Assembly: GCA_023228145.1 (NCBI GenBank)
Contig: JALOBU010000003.1
Span: forward strand, 124,001-188,000
From: Bacteroidales bacterium
Lineage (GTDB): Bacteria > Bacteroidota > Bacteroidia > Bacteroidales > CAIWKO01
Direction: 5' to 3'
Length of the DNA stretch: 64,000 nucleotides
Below, one piece after another: positions 51,750 to 60,409 of the stretch; position 1 is the stretch's first letter; every line of letters starts with the position of its first letter. The notes beneath the pieces are model-generated. The model made no database searches. It was not told where the DNA came from and was given only the letters and a program-made list of their open reading frames with translations. The position numbers and the translations under genes are program-made.

Positions 51750-52886
51750 TTAATATTTATGTTCAGAGTTTTCAATATCTTCTTTGTCAATTTTTTTTCT
51801 GTCGATGGCTCTCCAGGCAAAAAAGATATAAAGTATAACAAAAGGCACAACCAACGAAACATAGCTCATCGCTGTCAGCGTATATTCGCTTGAAGAGCTG
51901 TTCTGTATGGTGAGAGAGCTTTGCAGGTCGGCAAAGGATGGATAAAAGGATGTATTGTTCAGTCCGACTGCGAGCATCAGCGCAAATACTGCCAGCACTG
52001 TTCCGCTTCCGGAGAACCAAATCCCTTTTCTGCTTTTACCAAAAATTGTAATGCTAATACCCAACAATACAAGGATAACACCGAGCAGGAAAATGATTAA
52101 TACCAAAGGCATTTCAAGGAAATTATTCAAATATTTGTATTTTTCTATGGATACGATTCCGCTTTCAGGGTCATATGCAAAGCCTTCCTTAATAAGGAGC
52201 ATCACTAAAAATGCCAGGAAAAATATCAGGAAAACAATGGCATTGTATAAAACCTGTCCGCGTGACTTGCGGTAAATATTATCGTCGTGGATGTTGTTAA
52301 TAAAATATAAAGCTCCCAGCACCCTTGCCAGCGAGAAAACGGACAACCCCAGCGCTACATTCTGAATGTTAAAAATTGCTTCAATGCCGCGTGTGTTGTT
52401 AAGCCATACCACCTGGTTCATATCGTTAAGCCGGAATTCTGAGCCGGTGAAGAATGTGCCAACAGCAATGCCTATTAAAAAAACACCCAGACTGCCGTTT
52501 ATGTATAAAAAGGTTTCGTAAGTTTTTGCACCAAGAAAATTTCCTTTTTTTCTTCTGAACTCATAAGACACGGCCTGAATGATAAAACAGAACAATATAG
52601 CAATCCATAGCCAGTATGCGCCACCGAAACTGCTGGCATAAAATTTCGGGAATGCTGCAAACATAGCTCCGCCGAAAGTTACAAGCGTGGTGAACGTGAA
52701 TTCCCATTTTCTGCCGGTGGAATTTACCAGCATCGTTTTCTCTTCTTCATTGGTTGCAATACTTCCGAACAGGGTTTGCCCTCCCTGCACAAACATCAAA
52801 AACACCAACAGAGAGGCTAACAGTGAAACTATGACCCACCAGTATTGCTGTAAAAAAAGATATGAGCAGCTTTCAAACATTGTCAC
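51750..52886 (-). CDS. cydB: Cytochrome bd ubiquinol oxidase subunit II
   Basis: A 378-residue membrane protein with about eight to nine helices. The opening QQYWWVIVSLLASLLVFLMFVQGGQTLF matches CydB of this phylum, with GRKWEFTFTTLVTFGGAMFAAFPKFYASSFGGAYWLWIAIL as the well-conserved core and LNNTSFYPS near the end. CydB supports CydA in quinol oxidation and O2 reduction to water. Its start overlaps the end of cydA by 14 bases (or 8 bases if the second Met, at 52880, is used), so the two are translationally coupled. Confidence 0.95.
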   Translation of the reverse strand: MTMFESCSYLFLQQYWWVIVSLLASLLVFLMFVQGGQTLFGSIATNEEEKTMLVNSTGRKWEFTFTTLVTFGGAMFAAFPKFYASSFGGAYWLWIAILFCFIIQAVSYEFRRKKGNFLGAKTYETFLYINGSLGVFLIGIAVGTFFTGSEFRLNDMNQVVWLNNTRGIEAIFNIQNVALGLSVFSLARVLGALYFINNIHDDNIYRKSRGQVLYNAIVFLIFFLAFLVMLLIKEGFAYDPESGIVSIEKYKYLNNFLEMPLVLIIFLLGVILVLLGISITIFGKSRKGIWFSGSGTVLAVFALMLAVGLNNTSFYPSFADLQSSLTIQNSSSSEYTLTAMSYVSLVVPFVILYIFFAWRAIDRKKIDKEDIENSEHKY

Positions 52887-54414
52887 CTCCTTTCGGCCCG
52901 GCTTTAATCTGGGATATCATGATTTTTATTTCGGCTATCAGCAGTACTGTAAACAAAACGGCAAACAAGATGAATGTTGTAATTACAGAAGATGTATTGA
53001 TGTGAGTGGTGGCAACGGATGTGGGCAACAAGTCTTGAATAGCCCATGGTTGCCGGCCAACTTCTGCCACTATCCAACCTGCCTGAGAAGCGAGAAAACC
53101 CAGCGGCAGAAAAAGCACCGCGGATTTTAAAAGTAGTTTTTTTGTATGGATCTTATTCCTTAGTGTAAAATAAATCATGGCCATAAACAATAAAATGAAG
53201 AGCATCCCCAGCACGACCATGATGTGAAAACTATAGAAAATCAGAGGAACATTCGGGATAATATCATCCGGGTTGTTAAGGTAACCGTAACCCATATATT
53301 GAAAATTATGCCTAAAGATTTTTAATACCGAATCAGCCCTGGCATTATCATTATTTTTTTTGAATGCTTTGAAAGCCGCCAGTGCATTGATGGCTAATTT
53401 CCCCTGTTGTATTTTTTTCTGAGCTGGTATTATATTCTCAGAAGGATTGCCATCGGTGAGGTCTTTTATGCCGGGCACATAAGCGTTGGATTTGCGGTAG
53501 CCAAGCAGTGAAAGCATCTTTGGCGCTTCGATTTTAAAATAATAGTTGTCTTCGCTGTATTTGTTTGCGCCGGGTTTCATCAATCCTACCAATATCAGCC
53601 CGGCTCCGCTTTTCCCCTGATACAAGCCTTCCATTGCTGCCAGCTTTGCAGGTTGTTTTTGTGCCACCATATAAGCAGAGCCGTCGCCGGTAAACGCCAG
53701 AAACAAGGCAGATAAAAGGCCGAAGACAGAACTTATGAGGATGCTTTTCTTGGCCAGCAGCAGTTCGCGTTTTTTAAGAAGGTACCAGGAACTGATGCTG
53801 ATAACAAAAATGGAAGCAACGACATAGGCGGAAGTTATCGTGTGTAAAAATTTGTTCACGGCAACCGGCGAAAGCAGCACTTCCCAGAAATTTTTCATCT
53901 CGCTGCGGGCTGTTTCGGGGTTGAACTCCATGCCTACGGGGTATTGCATCCAGGCGTTGGCCACCAGTATCCATAAAGCCGACAAACTTGCCCCGAAAGC
54001 TACCAGCCAGGTGGAGGCAAGGTGAAATTTTTTCCCGACTTTATTCCACCCAAAGAACATCACAGCTATAAAAGTTGATTCAAGGAAAAAGGCTAATATT
54101 CCTTCTATTGCTAAGGGCGCCCCGAAAATATCGCCCACAAACCAGGAATAATTCGACCAGTTGGTGCCAAATTCAAACTCCAGGATGATGCCGGTGGCCA
54201 CTCCTATAGCAAAGTTTATCCCGAAGAGTTTCATCCAGAATTTTGTGGTCCTTTTCCATTCTTCTTTTCCGGTTTTTACATAAATGGTTTCCATGAAGGC
54301 CACTATAAAAGAAAGGCCGAGAGTTATCGGGACAAAAAACCAATGGTAAATAGCCGTTAGCGCAAATTGTGCCCTTGACCAGTCCACCAATGAAACATCA
54401 ATTTCAGCTATCAT
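52873..54414 (-). CDS. cydA: Cytochrome bd ubiquinol oxidase subunit I
   Basis: A 513-residue catalytic subunit carrying hemes b558, b595 and d in the inner membrane. Heme-ligand candidates are H24 in AIYHWFFVPIT, the His of KFLHTITSAYV and the Met of SFHIMVVLGM. GRQPW (in VGRQPWAIQDLLPTS) and the conserved Glu residues of IEGILAFFLEST are present. The quinol-binding loop between about 255 and 370 is of the usual kind for Bacteroidetes. High O2 affinity and NO tolerance are known for the family. It follows the DUF4492 gene by 10 bases. Confidence 0.97.
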   Translation of the reverse strand: MIAEIDVSLVDWSRAQFALTAIYHWFFVPITLGLSFIVAFMETIYVKTGKEEWKRTTKFWMKLFGINFAIGVATGIILEFEFGTNWSNYSWFVGDIFGAPLAIEGILAFFLESTFIAVMFFGWNKVGKKFHLASTWLVAFGASLSALWILVANAWMQYPVGMEFNPETARSEMKNFWEVLLSPVAVNKFLHTITSAYVVASIFVISISSWYLLKKRELLLAKKSILISSVFGLLSALFLAFTGDGSAYMVAQKQPAKLAAMEGLYQGKSGAGLILVGLMKPGANKYSEDNYYFKIEAPKMLSLLGYRKSNAYVPGIKDLTDGNPSENIIPAQKKIQQGKLAINALAAFKAFKKNNDNARADSVLKIFRHNFQYMGYGYLNNPDDIIPNVPLIFYSFHIMVVLGMLFILLFMAMIYFTLRNKIHTKKLLLKSAVLFLPLGFLASQAGWIVAEVGRQPWAIQDLLPTSVATTHINTSSVITTFILFAVLFTVLLIAEIKIMISQIKAGPKGGDNV

Positions 54415-54424
54415 AAACTTTGCT

Positions 54425-54649
54425 TTATTTATGTGATTTTGTCAGTTGCTCTATTACGTAATCGCCACGCTGTTCGTCATTTTCAAAATTGCTTTTCAGG
54501 AAATCGGGAAAGAAAAAAAGTTTCAGCACCACAAACATGATGAATAGTTTTATCAGGATGATACTCCACAGTTTTTTGCCGATGGTCATACTCCGAAAGC
54601 CATCGTAATAAAAGTAAAATATTCTGCTGAAAATATTTTTTCTTTTCAA
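54425..54649 (-). CDS. DUF4492 small membrane protein of the cyd locus
   Basis: A small membrane protein with the DUF4492 core FYFYYDGFRSMTIGKKLWSIILIKLFIMFVVLKLFFFPDFL, one long hydrophobic segment and a polar tail. I chose the TTG at 54649 (74 residues, starting at KRKNIFSRIF), 7 bases after the stop of the TPR gene. An ATG at 54739 would give 104 residues but overlaps the TPR gene by 83 bases, and the added residues do not look like the family. DUF4492 genes usually sit directly before cydA in Bacteroidetes, so it may be an assembly factor or extra subunit of the oxidase; this is inferred from context. Confidence 0.75.
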   Translation of the reverse strand: MKRKNIFSRIFYFYYDGFRSMTIGKKLWSIILIKLFIMFVVLKLFFFPDFLKSNFENDEQRGDYVIEQLTKSHK

Positions 54650-54656
54650 GTGCTGT

Positions 54657-55577
54657 TTATTTACAGTTGGCGGAGTAATATTTTTTTGCTGTTTTGTCGC
54701 CCAGCAAAGCAGCTTTTTCAATGCAGCCACAGCCCTCACTTTTCCTGCCGGCGCTTATCTTTGCTATGCCCAGATTGATGTATGCATCAGCGCTTTCAGG
54801 CTCCAGAGCTATTACTTTTGAATAGTCCTCAATGGCTTTGTCAAACTCATTCATTTCATAAAAAGCATAGGCGCGGTTAAAATATGCATCTGAATAAGTG
54901 GAATCAAGTTCTATGGCTTTGGAATAATCTTCTATGGCGAGTGTGGTTTTTGCCACGATGTCGTAGTCGTAAGCCCTGTTGTAATAAGCTTTTGCGTGAG
55001 AGGGTTCCAGCTTGATAATTTGCGAATAAATTTTTATAGCGGCATCATATTCTTCCATCTCATCATAAAGGTTTGCAAGGGCTAAATTTCCGCTTACACT
55101 TCCGGGATGGTATGTAAGAAATGAAAAAAGGTCTTTTATTGCCAGCGAATCCTGGCTGATGTTACGGTAAAGCATCGCCCTCTGATAGTATGCGTTGGAA
55201 AAATCGGGTTTGAGTTCAAGCGCTTTGTTAAAATCGGCAAGTGCATTTTTTGGTTTGTTAGTTTCAGCATAAAGCATTCCTCGGTTCAGGTATGCGTTAG
55301 CATCGGATACGTTGAGCGAGATAACGGTAGAATAATCGGCCAGGGCGGCCTTGAAGTTTCTGGTCTTTTCGTAGGCAATGGCACGGTTGAAATAGGCATC
55401 GGCATAATCGGGTTTCATAAGAATTACCTGGGAGTAATCGCTCACGGCTCCTGCAAAATCATTGTTTTGGTATTTCGCAAAACCCGAACGGAAAAGTTCC
55501 TCGGCGGTCTGTGAATGCAATGAAAAAGTTTCTAATAAAATAAAAACAATTAATGAAATGCTGAACTTTGAATTCAT
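54657..55577 (-). CDS. Exported TPR-repeat protein
   Basis: A 306-residue protein with a signal peptide (MNSKFSISLIVFILLETFS, cleaved near HSQ) and about seven tetratricopeptide repeats, for example AYFNRAIAYEKTRNFKAALADYSTVISL and AYFNRAYAFYEMNEFDKAIEDYSKVIAL. A short C-terminal segment has SEGCGCIEKAALLGDKTAKKYY. TPRs mediate protein contacts; the partner is unknown. The start at 55577 is chosen because a clear promoter lies at 55626-55596, inside the region that a longer frame from 55625 would need. It is followed by the cyd genes and may be first in that operon. Confidence 0.85.
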   Translation of the reverse strand: MNSKFSISLIVFILLETFSLHSQTAEELFRSGFAKYQNNDFAGAVSDYSQVILMKPDYADAYFNRAIAYEKTRNFKAALADYSTVISLNVSDANAYLNRGMLYAETNKPKNALADFNKALELKPDFSNAYYQRAMLYRNISQDSLAIKDLFSFLTYHPGSVSGNLALANLYDEMEEYDAAIKIYSQIIKLEPSHAKAYYNRAYDYDIVAKTTLAIEDYSKAIELDSTYSDAYFNRAYAFYEMNEFDKAIEDYSKVIALEPESADAYINLGIAKISAGRKSEGCGCIEKAALLGDKTAKKYYSANCK

Positions 55578-55595
55578 AAAGATATTGATTTTCAG

Positions 55596-55626
55596 CAAAA
55601 ATAATAAATTCATACTTTTGAGCAAA
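55596..55626 (-). promoter_or_regulatory. Promoter of the TPR-DUF4492-cydAB operon
   Basis: On the minus strand TTTG (55626-55623), a 19-base spacer and TATTTTTG (55603-55596): an exact fit to the Bacteroidetes promoter consensus. The transcript would begin near 55590, 13 bases before the ATG at 55577. Confidence 0.75.
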
Positions 55627-55734
55627 TAAATACTTAATTATTTTATGGCTCAATGTGCAATAAACAATCAAGAAATAATCCTTAATTATACTCCGCTAAC
55701 GGTTTGATATCAATAGAAAAGAAATACAAAAAAC

Positions 55735-55835
55735 ATATTTTCTCCCGTTTAAAGAAAGTAGAAGGAGGTTTTACGTAGGCTGCCGCTGTTGTAATATGTG
55801 GCGGGAGCAAGTATGAGCAAGGCTTTGTTTATATC
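55735..55835. other. Unexplained mixed-composition patch in intergenic DNA
   Basis: In the 267-base space between the TPR start and the DUF2007 stop, the stretch from about 55750 to 55830 is richer in G and C than its surroundings and includes GGAGG and a run of balanced codons without a complete gene on either strand. A plus-strand frame reads AAVVICGGSKYEQGF but has an in-frame stop just before and no start. It could be a decayed gene or a copy of an interspersed repeat. Confidence 0.3.
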
Positions 55836-55844
55836 CAATATGTT

Positions 55845-56093
55845 TTATTCCTGAATTTCTTCATTTTGATTAGGGTTTTCCTCGTCCCTTTTTCCCTTTA
55901 ACAGTTCCAGTATCCTTGTTTCGTCTTCTTCATCTGCCTCCAGCACTCCCCAGCCGTATTGGTTTTGGAAAATACCGTCGTAAACTGAGTCGTGAAAACT
56001 TCTGATAATGAATTTAATTCCGACGCCGTCCAAAATATCCTTAATTCTCAATGCTTCTAATTCGTTGCTGAGTTTTAATATCTCTTTTTTCAT
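55845..56093 (-). CDS. DUF2007-like putative signal-transducing protein
   Basis: An 82-residue soluble protein. It opens MKKEILKLSNELEALRIKDILDGVGI and has YGWGVLEADEEDETRILELLKG, the pattern of DUF2007 proteins (a ferredoxin-like small domain linked to PII-type signalling by prediction only). The tail is rich in Glu and Asn. The function is unknown. It follows the M16 peptidase by 112 bases on the same strand. Confidence 0.7.
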   Translation of the reverse strand: MKKEILKLSNELEALRIKDILDGVGIKFIIRSFHDSVYDGIFQNQYGWGVLEADEEDETRILELLKGKRDEENPNQNEEIQE

Positions 56094-56205
56094 ATTAAAA
56101 TTATTATTGGATAAATGGATGAGAGCTTATATTTTTTTTCTCATCGCCCTCTTTGGTAAAAATCTAAATAATTTGACTTCAGAATTCCGGCTTCTGACCT
56201 TTTCC

Positions 56206-59010
56206 TTATTTTGTTTCCGGTAGCCAGTATCCTTTAAAGGTATTCTGATCAACAAAGAATTTACGTGCTGTTTCTCCGAGCAGGGCCGGTGTCAGTTCTT
56301 TTAATCGCTTTTCCACCGTGAGAATTCTTTCTGGGTCGGTGCCATAAATGTAAGCAGCCTGCAGGTTGTTAAGCCAGTAGTCATTCTTTTTAATGTTCAC
56401 CCTGTATTTTTCCAGGGCCGGCTCGCGAACGCGTTCCCAGTCCTTATCGGTGATGTTGCCTGGGGTTTTTGTTTCTTCCACCAGCCGCATAAAGGTCTCG
56501 TCAACTTTGTTGATGTTGTCGGGGCTGCATGGGAAATACGACTGTAACAGGTATTCTTCTTTAGGGAATTTATTGATGGAGCCATAACAGCCGCCGCCGT
56601 ATATAGCACCCATTTTTTCACGGATGGTGTCAACGATCCTGATGTTGATAAGGCTGTATAACTGGTTCAGTTTGAAGTTATCATCGGCATTGTATGTCAT
56701 GGGTTTTGAAAAGTAGTGCAGCAACATTGCTTTCTGTTCGTTTCCCTTGTGCAAAGTAAAACTGTTGTTCCCCGGCTTGAAATTTATTCCAAGGTCTTTG
56801 CATTGTGCTTTGGAAGTTCCGGCCGGAATTCCGCCGATATACTTTTCAATCAGGGGCTTGATCTTATCTTCGCTGAATGTTCCTACAAAGGTGAAATACA
56901 TTCCGGAAGGATTACCTATTCTTTCTTTATAGAAAGCTATGGCATTGTCTATATTGATCTTGTCGTAATCGGATGGGTTGTAAATCTGGTGTGCCCTGGG
57001 ATTCCCCTGGTATATAGTATTATAAAGTGTGTCGACAAAGAGGTTTTCGGGGTTTTGTTTCAGCAGCTCGAGCTGTTGTTTTGATCGGGTGATAAAAGAT
57101 TTGAAGGCATCGGGGTCTTTGCGCGGTTCGGTACTTTTCAGGTAGATAAGCTGGAACATGCTTTCCATGTCCTTTACGCTGCTATTGCCCGAAATGTATT
57201 CGGTATAGTCATCCACTACCGGAGTAACTCTCACTACTTTTCCCGAAAGGAATTTATCAAGGTCGGTAGCCGAAAATTCGCCGTAGCCCATTTCTTCTGT
57301 TACGTTGTTGCAGTACTGTCCGCTCTGGTAATCTTTTCCGGTGTATGCGCTGTAACCTCCCACCTTAGAGCCTTTGAACAGTATCTCGTCATTTTTGAAA
57401 TCAGTAGGCTTTAAGCAAACGATGGCGCCGTTACTGAGTGTATAGGTGGTGGTACCAAGTTTGTCGTTCTTAACTGTGTTCACGATCTTTCCGGGTTGCG
57501 GATCTTTCTTCAGCAGGCTTGAAGCGATCTGTTTTTCCTGGTAAGCGGTGATGTTGCTTTTCAGGGCTTCGTCTATCCAGCTTTTCAACTGCACATTTGT
57601 GGGCAGTTTATCGGATGTTTTTGTAGTAATAAAACTGAAATAATTATTGTCAATGTCTATCTTACCGCGAAACTCTTCAAGATCGCTGAGTTTAATCTTA
57701 TCAATATGGGTCTTTACGAAGTTATATTCCCATTCTATTCCGGGTATGGGTTCCTGTTCCAGGTAATTGTTTACATATTCCCCCACCAGGCGGTTCGATT
57801 CGGTTTTGTCACGCTCGTTGTACAACTTTTCGTACCGTGCCAGTGTGGCTGCTTTTGCTCTTGCCAGTTCCTGTTCGGTGAAGCCGAATTTCTTGGCACG
57901 CAGGCATTCTATCACCAGCGCCTGAATGGCTTTCTGAATGCCGTCGGCACTGCACATAGCTCCGCCGTTAAAGTTCTCATAGCCCCTGGCCCAGCCTCCA
58001 AGGTAAGTATAGGCATATATGAACGGCGGGTTTGGTGAGCTGACCAGTTCGTCAAGCCTCGAAGAGATCATATTTGATGCCAGCTGATTGATAACATCTT
58101 TCAGGTAATCTGCCCCGGTCACCGAAGGTTTCTTTTCGTGCGAGCTTCCCATGATATTTACAAAGGTCATGTCGGCTTCGGGGTCGCTGACCACTACGGC
58201 ACGGCTTTCGGTAAAAGGCCTTAATTCAAACAGTTCCTGTCTTTTTGGCTCGGGTACAGGATTTGTCAGACTGCTGAACTTTTCTTTAATGATCTGTTCT
58301 ACCTTTTCTACCGGCATGTCGCCAACTACGATAACCGCCTGAAGATTAGGACGATACCAGCTATTATAAAAACGGCGCAGCACACTGTAATCGAATTTTT
58401 CGATGATGGAATCTTTGCCTATGGGCAGGCGGTTGCCATATTTTGAGCCGTTGAGCATCAGCGGCAGCCATATTTTCATCATCCTGTCATCGGCGCCTTT
58501 GCCAAGGCGGCTTTCCGAAAGTATCACGCCGCGTTCCTTGTCAATTTCCTCGTTTGTGAGCAGTGAACCCTGGGCCCAGTCGGCAATAACGGTAAAAGAC
58601 TTATCAACTTTTTCGGGGTCTTCACTCGGGAAGGGAAGCATATAAACGGTCTGGTCAAAACCGGTATAAGCGTTGAGGTCATTTCCAAAAGCGACTCCGA
58701 TGCTTTGTAAATAATGCACCAGTTCGTTACCGGGAAAATGCTTCAATCCGTTAAAATTCATGTGTTCCATGAAGTGCGCCAGGCCCTGCTGGTCATCATC
58801 CTCAAGGATGGAACCCGCATTGACGGCAAGGCGCAGCTCCACTTTTTTCTCCGGTTTTGCATTGTAACGGATATAATATTTCAACCCGTTGGTCAATGTC
58901 CCAATCTTAATCTTGTCGTACACCGGGATTTTTGCGTTTAGGTCCTGTGCGTAAGAACTGATCCCTGTCAGAAACAGCGCACATAATAAGAAAAGCAGTA
59001 ATTTTTTCAT
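56206..59010 (-). CDS. Exported M16-family zinc metallopeptidase (double-domain)
   Basis: A 934-residue protein with a signal peptide (MKKLLLFLLCALFLTGISSYA). The N-terminal M16 domain carries the inverted zinc motif H-x-x-E-H in GLAHFMEHMNFNG, with the distal Glu in ERGVILSESRLG. A second, inactive-type half follows, as in pitrilysin-like peptidases of this size (PqqL group). It probably degrades peptides in the periplasm or at the surface. The chosen ATG (59010) is 45 bases inside the longest frame: a TATCTTTG element at 59060-59053 makes the upstream start at 59055 unlikely to be transcribed. Confidence 0.9.
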   Translation of the reverse strand: MKKLLLFLLCALFLTGISSYAQDLNAKIPVYDKIKIGTLTNGLKYYIRYNAKPEKKVELRLAVNAGSILEDDDQQGLAHFMEHMNFNGLKHFPGNELVHYLQSIGVAFGNDLNAYTGFDQTVYMLPFPSEDPEKVDKSFTVIADWAQGSLLTNEEIDKERGVILSESRLGKGADDRMMKIWLPLMLNGSKYGNRLPIGKDSIIEKFDYSVLRRFYNSWYRPNLQAVIVVGDMPVEKVEQIIKEKFSSLTNPVPEPKRQELFELRPFTESRAVVVSDPEADMTFVNIMGSSHEKKPSVTGADYLKDVINQLASNMISSRLDELVSSPNPPFIYAYTYLGGWARGYENFNGGAMCSADGIQKAIQALVIECLRAKKFGFTEQELARAKAATLARYEKLYNERDKTESNRLVGEYVNNYLEQEPIPGIEWEYNFVKTHIDKIKLSDLEEFRGKIDIDNNYFSFITTKTSDKLPTNVQLKSWIDEALKSNITAYQEKQIASSLLKKDPQPGKIVNTVKNDKLGTTTYTLSNGAIVCLKPTDFKNDEILFKGSKVGGYSAYTGKDYQSGQYCNNVTEEMGYGEFSATDLDKFLSGKVVRVTPVVDDYTEYISGNSSVKDMESMFQLIYLKSTEPRKDPDAFKSFITRSKQQLELLKQNPENLFVDTLYNTIYQGNPRAHQIYNPSDYDKINIDNAIAFYKERIGNPSGMYFTFVGTFSEDKIKPLIEKYIGGIPAGTSKAQCKDLGINFKPGNNSFTLHKGNEQKAMLLHYFSKPMTYNADDNFKLNQLYSLINIRIVDTIREKMGAIYGGGCYGSINKFPKEEYLLQSYFPCSPDNINKVDETFMRLVEETKTPGNITDKDWERVREPALEKYRVNIKKNDYWLNNLQAAYIYGTDPERILTVEKRLKELTPALLGETARKFFVDQNTFKGYWLPETK

Positions 59011-59052
59011 TGTTTGATTATGTTTTTGGTTTAATACATTTTTCAGATCATG

Positions 59053-59060
59053 CAAAGATA
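59053..59060 (-). promoter_or_regulatory. Putative -7 element for the M16 peptidase
   Basis: The minus strand reads TATCTTTG, an exact TAnnTTTG match, 42 bases before the ATG at 59010. A TCTG at 59082-59079 (spacer 18) is a weak -33 candidate. Confidence 0.5.
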
Positions 59061-59097
59061 ATTAAGATAACTTTCAGACAGAGGTATTTATTGTTTG

Positions 59098-60327
59098 TTA
59101 CAAATTTTTCGGATAACACAAATAATGTTTCCTGATAGTTTTCGACAACAACTCTATATTAAGCTGTTCTGAACTTTTTGAGATGTCAAGCACTTTATTG
59201 TCTTTGAAAAGTATATTAATATTGTCAAAATATGGGTTATAAGCATTATTGACAATTTCGTCAGTAAAAACAAAATAAGCGGCTTCCTCATCGCTGACAC
59301 CATACTTTTTTATGGTTTTGTTTTTAATTTCCGAAATATAACATTCGTCAAAAGGAGTATCGCCTATTTCAATTTGTAACAAACTGCGGTTCACCAATTT
59401 ACGACTTAATAATGATAGTACTTTGTCATCTGCTTTTGTCCACATTTTTATTAGAAAAAATACATCATGGTCATCAAGTTCTGCAAACTTGTCAAGCAAG
59501 TCAGGGTTTGATTCGAAATCATTCAGGCAATAGGTATTTTTTAAAAAAATTTCCATTGCCGGGGTTGTAAAAATTTTTTCATTCCGTTCACAAAGATATT
59601 TGGCGCGTTTCAGAATATTTATCAGAAGCTGTTCTGCCGAAATTACTGTTTTATGCAGGTAAACCTGCCAATACATAAGGCGACGGGCCACAATAAATTT
59701 TTCAATGGAATAGATGCCTTTGACATCTACCACCAGTTCATCGTTAAAAACATTGAGCATTTTTATGATACGGTCGGTGCCAATCACACCTTCGGATACT
59801 CCGGTAAAAAAGCTGTCGCGCATCAGGTAGTCGAGACGGTCCATATCCATCTGGCCGGCAACAAGTTGATGAAGAAAATTTTTAGGATATGTGTTGGAGA
59901 AAATCTGTATCGCCATATCAAGCTGCCCGTGAAAAATTTTATTCAGGCGGCTAAAAAAAATGAGAGAAAGCATTTCGTGGCTGACATTTTCAACCAGCGT
60001 ATGTTCCAGGGCATGCGAAAAAGGCCCGTGGCCGATGTCGTGCAGTAATATGGCAAGGTACAGTCCCTGAATTTCCTCGTTTGTTAAATCTATTTCCTTG
60101 ACTTTCAGCATTTCCACAGCCTGTGTCATTAGATGCATGGAGCCAAGCGCATGCTGAAACCGTGTATGGTTGGCACCCGGATATACAAGATAGGTGAGCC
60201 CGAGCTGTTTTATATAACGCAGCCTCTGAAAATAGTGGTGTTCCATAATGTCAAAGAGCAACTCGTTGGGAACAGTAATAAAACCGTGTACCGGGTCGTT
60301 AATAATTTTTCTTTTGTTATGAGTCAC
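59098..60327 (-). CDS. HD-domain phosphohydrolase (dGTPase-like)
   Basis: A 409-residue cytosolic metal-dependent phosphohydrolase. The HD motif residues are H in TRFQHALGSMHL, the HD of AILLHDIGHGPFSH, and a later D in GQMDMDRLDYLMRDS. It opens KIINDPVHGFITVP and carries QRLRYIKQLGLTYLVYPGANHTRF, which is the pattern of the YdhJ/dGTPase-like group. The substrate is probably a (d)NTP or other nucleotide. In Bacteroidetes this gene is often near lpxD or porX; here it is divergent from porX. Confidence 0.88.
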   Translation of the reverse strand: MTHNKRKIINDPVHGFITVPNELLFDIMEHHYFQRLRYIKQLGLTYLVYPGANHTRFQHALGSMHLMTQAVEMLKVKEIDLTNEEIQGLYLAILLHDIGHGPFSHALEHTLVENVSHEMLSLIFFSRLNKIFHGQLDMAIQIFSNTYPKNFLHQLVAGQMDMDRLDYLMRDSFFTGVSEGVIGTDRIIKMLNVFNDELVVDVKGIYSIEKFIVARRLMYWQVYLHKTVISAEQLLINILKRAKYLCERNEKIFTTPAMEIFLKNTYCLNDFESNPDLLDKFAELDDHDVFFLIKMWTKADDKVLSLLSRKLVNRSLLQIEIGDTPFDECYISEIKNKTIKKYGVSDEEAAYFVFTDEIVNNAYNPYFDNINILFKDNKVLDISKSSEQLNIELLSKTIRKHYLCYPKNL

Positions 60328-60349
60328 GGGAAAAAGCTTCTTATTTGTG

Positions 60350-60357
60350 TATCTTTG
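60350..60357 (+). promoter_or_regulatory. Putative -7 element for porX
   Basis: TATCTTTG, an exact TAnnTTTG match, 52 bases before the porX ATG at 60410. No TTTG at the right distance upstream. Confidence 0.45.
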
Positions 60358-60409
60358 TTCTTTGAATCCGTGTCAATATTACGAAATTTTTTATTAAACG
60401 AATTAAATT

